Shown in pieces: positions 7,200-10,008 of a stretch of DNA of 10,008 nucleotides (position 1 is its first letter; every line of letters begins with the position of its first letter). A program made the position numbers and the translations under genes. The notes below the pieces were generated by a model. That model had not been told where the DNA came from and made no database searches. It was given only the letters and a program-made list of their open reading frames with translations. Origin of the DNA: Actinomycetota bacterium (GTDB lineage: Bacteria; Actinomycetota; Thermoleophilia; Solirubrobacterales; Solirubrobacteraceae); assembly GCA_009699615.1 (NCBI GenBank), contig WLNV01000044.1, positions 1 to 10,008 on the forward strand, given 5' to 3'.

Positions 7200-8145
7200 A
7201 GAGGGCTTCTGAGAGTACGCACCAGACCAGTTTCCCAGTTATGCCGCTGACATCGTAAATCGGCGCCAGCTCGACGTTGTCCAGAGCTGTGAAGCCTCGC
7301 TCTCCGATGATGCGAGCAGCCTCAATGATCTCGTGGGAGGTGAATCCTCCGGGCTCTGGTTCTGTAGTCCCAGGCGCATGAGAAGCATCGACCGAGTCCG
7401 TATCCCAAGTTACATAGACACCATCAACACCGTCCCAAACCCGGTCCAGCGCGTCCTTCAGCACCGCTTCCATGCCCCGTTCCTTGACTTCGCGCATCGG
7501 GTACATGTTGATCCCTCGCTCGCGAATCAGCTCAAGCCACTCACGCGGGTTGAGCGTCCCACGCACTCCGACAATCGCGACATTTTCAGGTCGAACATTC
7601 GGAAGCTCCGAAGCCCGCGCGACGCCCGAACAGTTGGTCTCCTTCTCGCCGTCCACGCTGTAACCAGCATCCATGTGCGCGTCGATCGCGAGGTAGCCCA
7701 TCTTCTTGTCGCCGAGGTGCTCCGAGAGCGCCCGGGCGCAAGGGATCGGCAACGAATGATCGCCGCCGATCGAGATCGGGATTGCACCCGACTTGAGGAT
7801 CGTCGAAACGTCCTTTTGAATGTTCTCGTGCGTGCGGACAGCATTGCCAATTGCGATCTTCGTGTCGCCGCAGTCGACCATGCCGTATGCCTCTTGAAGG
7901 TCGATGTCCCACTCAAAAGACCAGCTGAAGTATTCCTGCGAAGCGATCCGCAGACCTTGAGGCCCGAGCCCGGATCCGGGCCGACCGATGCAGACGTTCG
8001 AACCCTCGTACGGCACCCCAAGGAACGCCACGCCAGCGCCGCTGCCCTCGAGTTCACCGACCGGGATGTGAGGCGAACCAAGCATTGAGATGATGCCGTG
8101 AGCCATCGATCCGAAGGACTGCTTCTTCCCGCTAGAAAACATCAT
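7174..8145 (-). CDS. Arginase/agmatinase-family ureohydrolase (guanidino-compound hydrolase)
   Basis: 323 residues. The family cleaves a guanidino group to urea plus an amine (or ammonia) with a binuclear metal centre. All six expected metal ligands are present: His130 in GGDHS, Asp155, His157 and Asp159 in DAHMD, and Asp248 and Asp250 in DTD. The C-terminal PGTTEPEPGG (258-267) and the Glu292 region (DNVELAP) also fit. Two places are unusual. After DAHMD the sequence is ETNCSGVARA where agmatinases have an HGT-type motif with a catalytic His. DxDxxD is followed by Ala rather than Pro. Agmatinase, guanidinobutyrase or guanidine hydrolase are all possible; the neighbouring urease supports a urea-producing role. 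The ATG at 8145 has AGGAGG 8 nt upstream; upstream in-frame codons to 8232 have no such site. It overlaps the chaperonin gene by 26 nt. Confidence 0.88.
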   Translation of the reverse strand: MMFSSGKKQSFGSMAHGIISMLGSPHIPVGELEGSGAGVAFLGVPYEGSNVCIGRPGSGLGPQGLRIASQEYFSWSFEWDIDLQEAYGMVDCGDTKIAIGNAVRTHENIQKDVSTILKSGAIPISIGGDHSLPIPCARALSEHLGDKKMGYLAIDAHMDAGYSVDGEKETNCSGVARASELPNVRPENVAIVGVRGTLNPREWLELIRERGINMYPMREVKERGMEAVLKDALDRVWDGVDGVYVTWDTDSVDASHAPGTTEPEPGGFTSHEIIEAARIIGERGFTALDNVELAPIYDVSGITGKLVWCVLSEALYANAKARL

Positions 8146-8153
8146 CTCCGTCT

Positions 8154-8159
8154 CCTCCT
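8154..8159 (-). promoter_or_regulatory. Ribosome binding site deciding the ureohydrolase start
   Basis: AGGAGG on the minus strand, with 8 nt to the ATG at 8145. It fixes that ATG as the start over the longer reading frame beginning at 8232, whose extra N-terminal residues do not look like the family. Confidence 0.75.
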
Positions 8160-8174
8160 GTCGAAATTGCGGAC

Positions 8175-8203
8175 TTGCGCAACCGTACCATGAATTGTAC
8201 GCT
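8175..8203 (+). promoter_or_regulatory. Candidate promoter for the glutamine synthetase-like gene
   Basis: TTGCGC (8175-8180), a 17-nt spacer and TACGCT (8198-8203) form a weak but correctly spaced promoter. The -10 overlaps the first TTGTAC repeat. On the minus strand TTGACT (8225-8220) and TACAAT (8199-8194) could serve the ureohydrolase, but the spacer is 20 nt, longer than usual and typical only of some activator-dependent promoters. Confidence 0.3.
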
Positions 8204-8221
8204 CGTTGTACGTGCTTGTAG
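8195..8221. repeat. Three phased TTGTA(C/G) repeats, possible operator
   Basis: TTGTAC at 8195-8200, TTGTAC at 8206-8211 and TTGTAG at 8216-8221 are spaced 11 and 10 nt apart, so they lie on one face of the DNA. Another GTAC sits at 8185-8188. They fall in the divergent region between the ureohydrolase and the glutamine synthetase-like gene and overlap the candidate promoters. The first two copies resemble the GTAC repeat at 298-316 before the urease operon. Likely a regulator site; the regulator is unknown. Confidence 0.45.
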
Positions 8222-8297
8222 TCAAGGTCCAAACTGGGCCGGCAGAGATGACTCCGCGAGGCTCAGCACGGAACCCAATCGAGAGGAAGATATTCGT

Positions 8298-9716
8298 ATG
8301 ACGCAGAGTGGCAGCATGGGCGAAGCGATGGCCGATCCAACCGCAGTAGCGGCGGAACGGAAACGACTTGAAGCAGCTGGCGTCGAGTATGTCTTTTCAT
8401 GCTGGGTCGACCTACTCGGGCAGCCAAAGACAAAGCCCGTGCCGATCGCAGAGTTCGACGATCTATTCGCCGGGAAGGGACCGCAGTTCGCCACACACTC
8501 TGTATCAATGACACCGGACTTGGGACCAGCTGATCCAGATCAGATCGCACTCGCCGATTTGAGCAGCGTCCGCATCTGCCCCTGGGATACCCGCTACGCA
8601 TGGGTTATGGCAGACCTCTACTGGATGAACGAGCCGTACAACGTCTGCCCTCGCCAGGCGCTCAAGCGCCAAATTAAGGCCGCCGCGGATCGCGGCTACG
8701 CCTTCACTGCTGGCTTCGAGCCGGAGTTCATAGTCTTGCGCTGGGAGGACGGGAAGGCCGTCAAAGCTTTCGGTGGTCTCGACGAGCACAAGGTCGGAGA
8801 TGTCGCTGTTCGACGTCAAGCGTTTGGATACGACGTCGAGCACACTCTCGATGGGATGGCTTTCCTCGATGACGTGGTCCGTGCGATCAACGACCTCGGC
8901 TGGGGCCTAAGCAACGTCGTTGCCGAAGGCGCCTATTCCCAGTTTGAGCTGGACTTCGGCCCTTCCGATGCTCTCGACACGGCCGACCGGCTTGTGCTGC
9001 TGCGCGTCATGCTGAAGGAGATTGCCAAGCGCCACGACCTCTTCGTTACCTACATGCCAAAGCCGTCGGGCGGCGATTGGCGAAACGGGGCGCACATCAA
9101 TCACAGCATGACCAAGGTCGATGATGACAGCGCAAACCTCTTCGCCGACAGCGATGGCGGCTGGTCGCCACTCGCGTTCAACGCGCTCGCTGGCGTGCTG
9201 CGGCATGGCGCGGCGATCACATCGATCGCCTGCCCAACAGTCAACTCATATAAGGGGCTAGTAGGTCGCGCGACAGATCTCGAAGGCGGAACCTTGACTT
9301 GGGCGCCGACGCACATTTGCTACGGCTTCAACAACCGTTCGGCGATGGTGCGACTCCCGCAGACGCGCAAGGCAATCGAGAACCGCGCCTGCGACATGTG
9401 CGTCAACCCGCATATGGCGATGGCCCTGACAATCGCTGCCTCCCTCGAAGGCGTTAGCGAAGGGATGGAGCCTGGTGACGCAATCGACGTGCCGCTCTAC
9501 GATCTGACCAACGAGGAGGTTGCCGCCAGGTCGATCGAGAGCCTACCTCGAAACCTTCTCGAGGCTGCAACCGCGCTCGATCAGGATGAGCTCGCCAAGG
9601 AGGTGTTCGGCGAGACCATGCATGCCCTCGCTGTGAAGGCCAAGCTCGACGAGTGGTATCGCTTCAGCGAGCACGTTACCGAATGGGAGCAGGCCGAATA
9701 CCTTCAGTTCTTCTAG
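8298..9716 (+). CDS. Type III glutamine synthetase / gamma-glutamylmethylamide synthetase-like ligase (GlnT family)
   Basis: 472 residues. The family ligates ammonia or a small amine such as methylamine to the side chain of glutamate using ATP. Start: ATG at 8298 with AGGAAG (8284-8289) 8 nt upstream; the frame is open further up, but no better site is seen. The N-terminal domain contains EYVFSCWVDLLGQPKTKPVP (30-49). The catalytic domain has GFEPEF (139-144), EGAYSQFEL (210-218, Glu210 and Glu217), NGAHINHS (263-270, His266), PTVNSYKG (313-320), NNRSAMVRLP (345-354) and IENR (360-363), which supply metal and nucleotide ligands and the active-site arginines. Overall it matches methylamine-type enzymes better than classical GlnA and lacks the GlnA adenylylation-loop tyrosine context. 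It could store the ammonia or amine released by the ureohydrolase and urease. Ammonia versus methylamine specificity cannot be decided here. Confidence 0.85.
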   Translation: MTQSGSMGEAMADPTAVAAERKRLEAAGVEYVFSCWVDLLGQPKTKPVPIAEFDDLFAGKGPQFATHSVSMTPDLGPADPDQIALADLSSVRICPWDTRYAWVMADLYWMNEPYNVCPRQALKRQIKAAADRGYAFTAGFEPEFIVLRWEDGKAVKAFGGLDEHKVGDVAVRRQAFGYDVEHTLDGMAFLDDVVRAINDLGWGLSNVVAEGAYSQFELDFGPSDALDTADRLVLLRVMLKEIAKRHDLFVTYMPKPSGGDWRNGAHINHSMTKVDDDSANLFADSDGGWSPLAFNALAGVLRHGAAITSIACPTVNSYKGLVGRATDLEGGTLTWAPTHICYGFNNRSAMVRLPQTRKAIENRACDMCVNPHMAMALTIAASLEGVSEGMEPGDAIDVPLYDLTNEEVAARSIESLPRNLLEAATALDQDELAKEVFGETMHALAVKAKLDEWYRFSEHVTEWEQAEYLQFF

Positions 9717-9723
9717 CTGGCAG

Positions 9724-9751
9724 CTGTTCCCGCCAAGGATGGCGGGGGCAG
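9724..9751 (+). terminator. Hairpin after the glutamine synthetase-like gene
   Basis: CTGTTCCCGCCA (9724-9735) pairs with TGGCGGGGGCAG (9740-9751) as a 12-bp stem with two G-U pairs and an AGGA loop, 7 nt after the stop codon. No T-run follows. Such U-less hairpins can terminate or stabilise transcripts in high-GC bacteria, so it may partly separate this gene from the PocR-domain gene. Confidence 0.5.
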
Positions 9752-9757
9752 ACCGAG

Positions 9758-9769
9758 CACGATATCGTG
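9758..9769. promoter_or_regulatory. Perfect 12-bp palindrome upstream of the PocR-domain gene
   Basis: CACGATATCGTG is a perfect palindrome ending 23 nt before the next start codon. Its position between a terminator-like hairpin and the ribosome site suits an operator, perhaps for autoregulation. It could also be chance; no second copy was noticed elsewhere in the window. Confidence 0.35.
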
Positions 9770-9792
9770 GTCCGTGCAATGGAGGTGCAAGC

Positions 9793-10008
9793 ATGACCGA
9801 TACGGGTTCCAGCGGGACGAAAAACGAGGGTACGGCGGGCGCAGAACCGGCCGCGACAAGCCTCGCTGCCCTGATCGGCGTACCGACTCTTCAGGCGATT
9901 CAGGACACGTTCGCGACGGTCTTTGGGCTTCCGACGTCGATCGTCAATGCCGACGGAACACCGGTGACGGCAATCACAAACCGGGTTCCCTTCTGCGAGG
10001 ACCTGACC
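9793..10008 (+). CDS. PocR-domain sensor/regulator (5' part only)
   Basis: An open frame from ATG at 9793 runs off the right edge (72 codons so far), with GGAGG (9781-9785) 7 nt upstream. After a flexible Gly/Thr/Ala-rich N-terminus of about 22 residues comes SLAALIGVPTLQAIQDTF (23-40) and then FGLPTSIVNADGTPVT (44-59) and a Cys at 68. This is the typical start of the PocR ligand-sensing domain, a PAS-like module found in transcription factors, histidine kinases and cyclic-di-nucleotide enzymes. The output domain is outside the window, so the type of regulator is unknown. Being next to the nitrogen genes, it may sense a small amine or guanidino compound; that is inference. Confidence 0.75.
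   Translation, partial: MTDTGSSGTKNEGTAGAEPAATSLAALIGVPTLQAIQDTFATVFGLPTSIVNADGTPVTAITNRVPFCEDLT

Noticed and set aside
7333..8088. A 251-codon plus-strand open frame
   Set aside because: It is antisense to the ureohydrolase, whose catalytic motifs are clear, and resembles no protein family.
8146..8232. A longer ureohydrolase frame starting at 8232
   Set aside because: The AGGAGG site 8 nt before the ATG at 8145 decides the start, and the extra residues do not resemble the family.
8175..8297. A longer N-terminus for the glutamine synthetase-like protein
   Set aside because: AGGAAG is correctly placed for the ATG at 8298, and the upstream part overlaps the promoter and operator-like repeats.
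8222..8297. A guanidine riboswitch in the ligase leader
   Set aside because: Only a 5-bp GGTCC/GGGCC stem with a G-U pair is visible, and no conserved aptamer motifs.
1..10008. CRISPR arrays, tRNA or rRNA genes, insertion sequences
   Set aside because: I found no regular repeat-spacer array, no tRNA-like cloverleaf, no rRNA sequence, and no transposase or terminal inverted repeats.

Overview
The window looks like chromosomal DNA from a moderately GC-rich actinobacterium-like organism (my estimate by eye, not computed). Reasons are the fused gamma/beta urease subunit (ureAB), the Ser-rich substrate-binding lipoprotein at the left edge, a histidine-tailed GroEL paralogue, and tightly packed genes with 4-nt overlaps. 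A lineage such as Thermoleophilia is possible but cannot be fixed from this stretch.

Layout: (1) 1-239, minus strand, the 5' end of a substrate-binding lipoprotein gene. (2) 240-439, a divergent promoter region with overlapping promoter-like elements and a GTACTTG direct repeat. (3) 440-5502, plus strand, a complete urease operon in the order ureAB-ureC-ureG-ureD-ureE-ureF, almost without gaps. (4) 5499-8145, minus strand and convergent with ureF (the two stop codons share one CTAG): an arginase/agmatinase-family ureohydrolase followed by a divergent GroEL-like chaperonin with a His-rich C-terminus; the two genes overlap by 26 nt. (5) 8146-8297, a second divergent promoter region with three TTGTA(C/G) repeats spaced about one helical turn apart. 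(6) 8298-9716, plus strand, a type III glutamine synthetase/gamma-glutamylmethylamide synthetase-like enzyme, followed by a hairpin and a perfect 12-bp palindrome. (7) From 9793, the start of a PocR-domain sensor or regulator that runs off the window.

The genes fit a nitrogen-scavenging module. The ureohydrolase would cleave a guanidino compound to urea plus ammonia or an amine. Urease would cleave the urea to ammonia and CO2. The glutamine synthetase-like ligase would capture the ammonia or amine on glutamate. A PocR-domain protein and a binding lipoprotein would sense and import the substrate. The least expected part is the chaperonin coupled to the ureohydrolase. It keeps the ATPase residues, has lost several aromatic substrate/GroES-contact residues, and ends in a possible metal-binding His tail, while UreE and UreG here lack His-rich extensions. 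This suggests, without proving, a dedicated folding or metallation chaperone for the ureohydrolase and perhaps for urease. The true substrate (guanidine, methylguanidine, agmatine, guanidinobutyrate or another) is not determined by the sequence.
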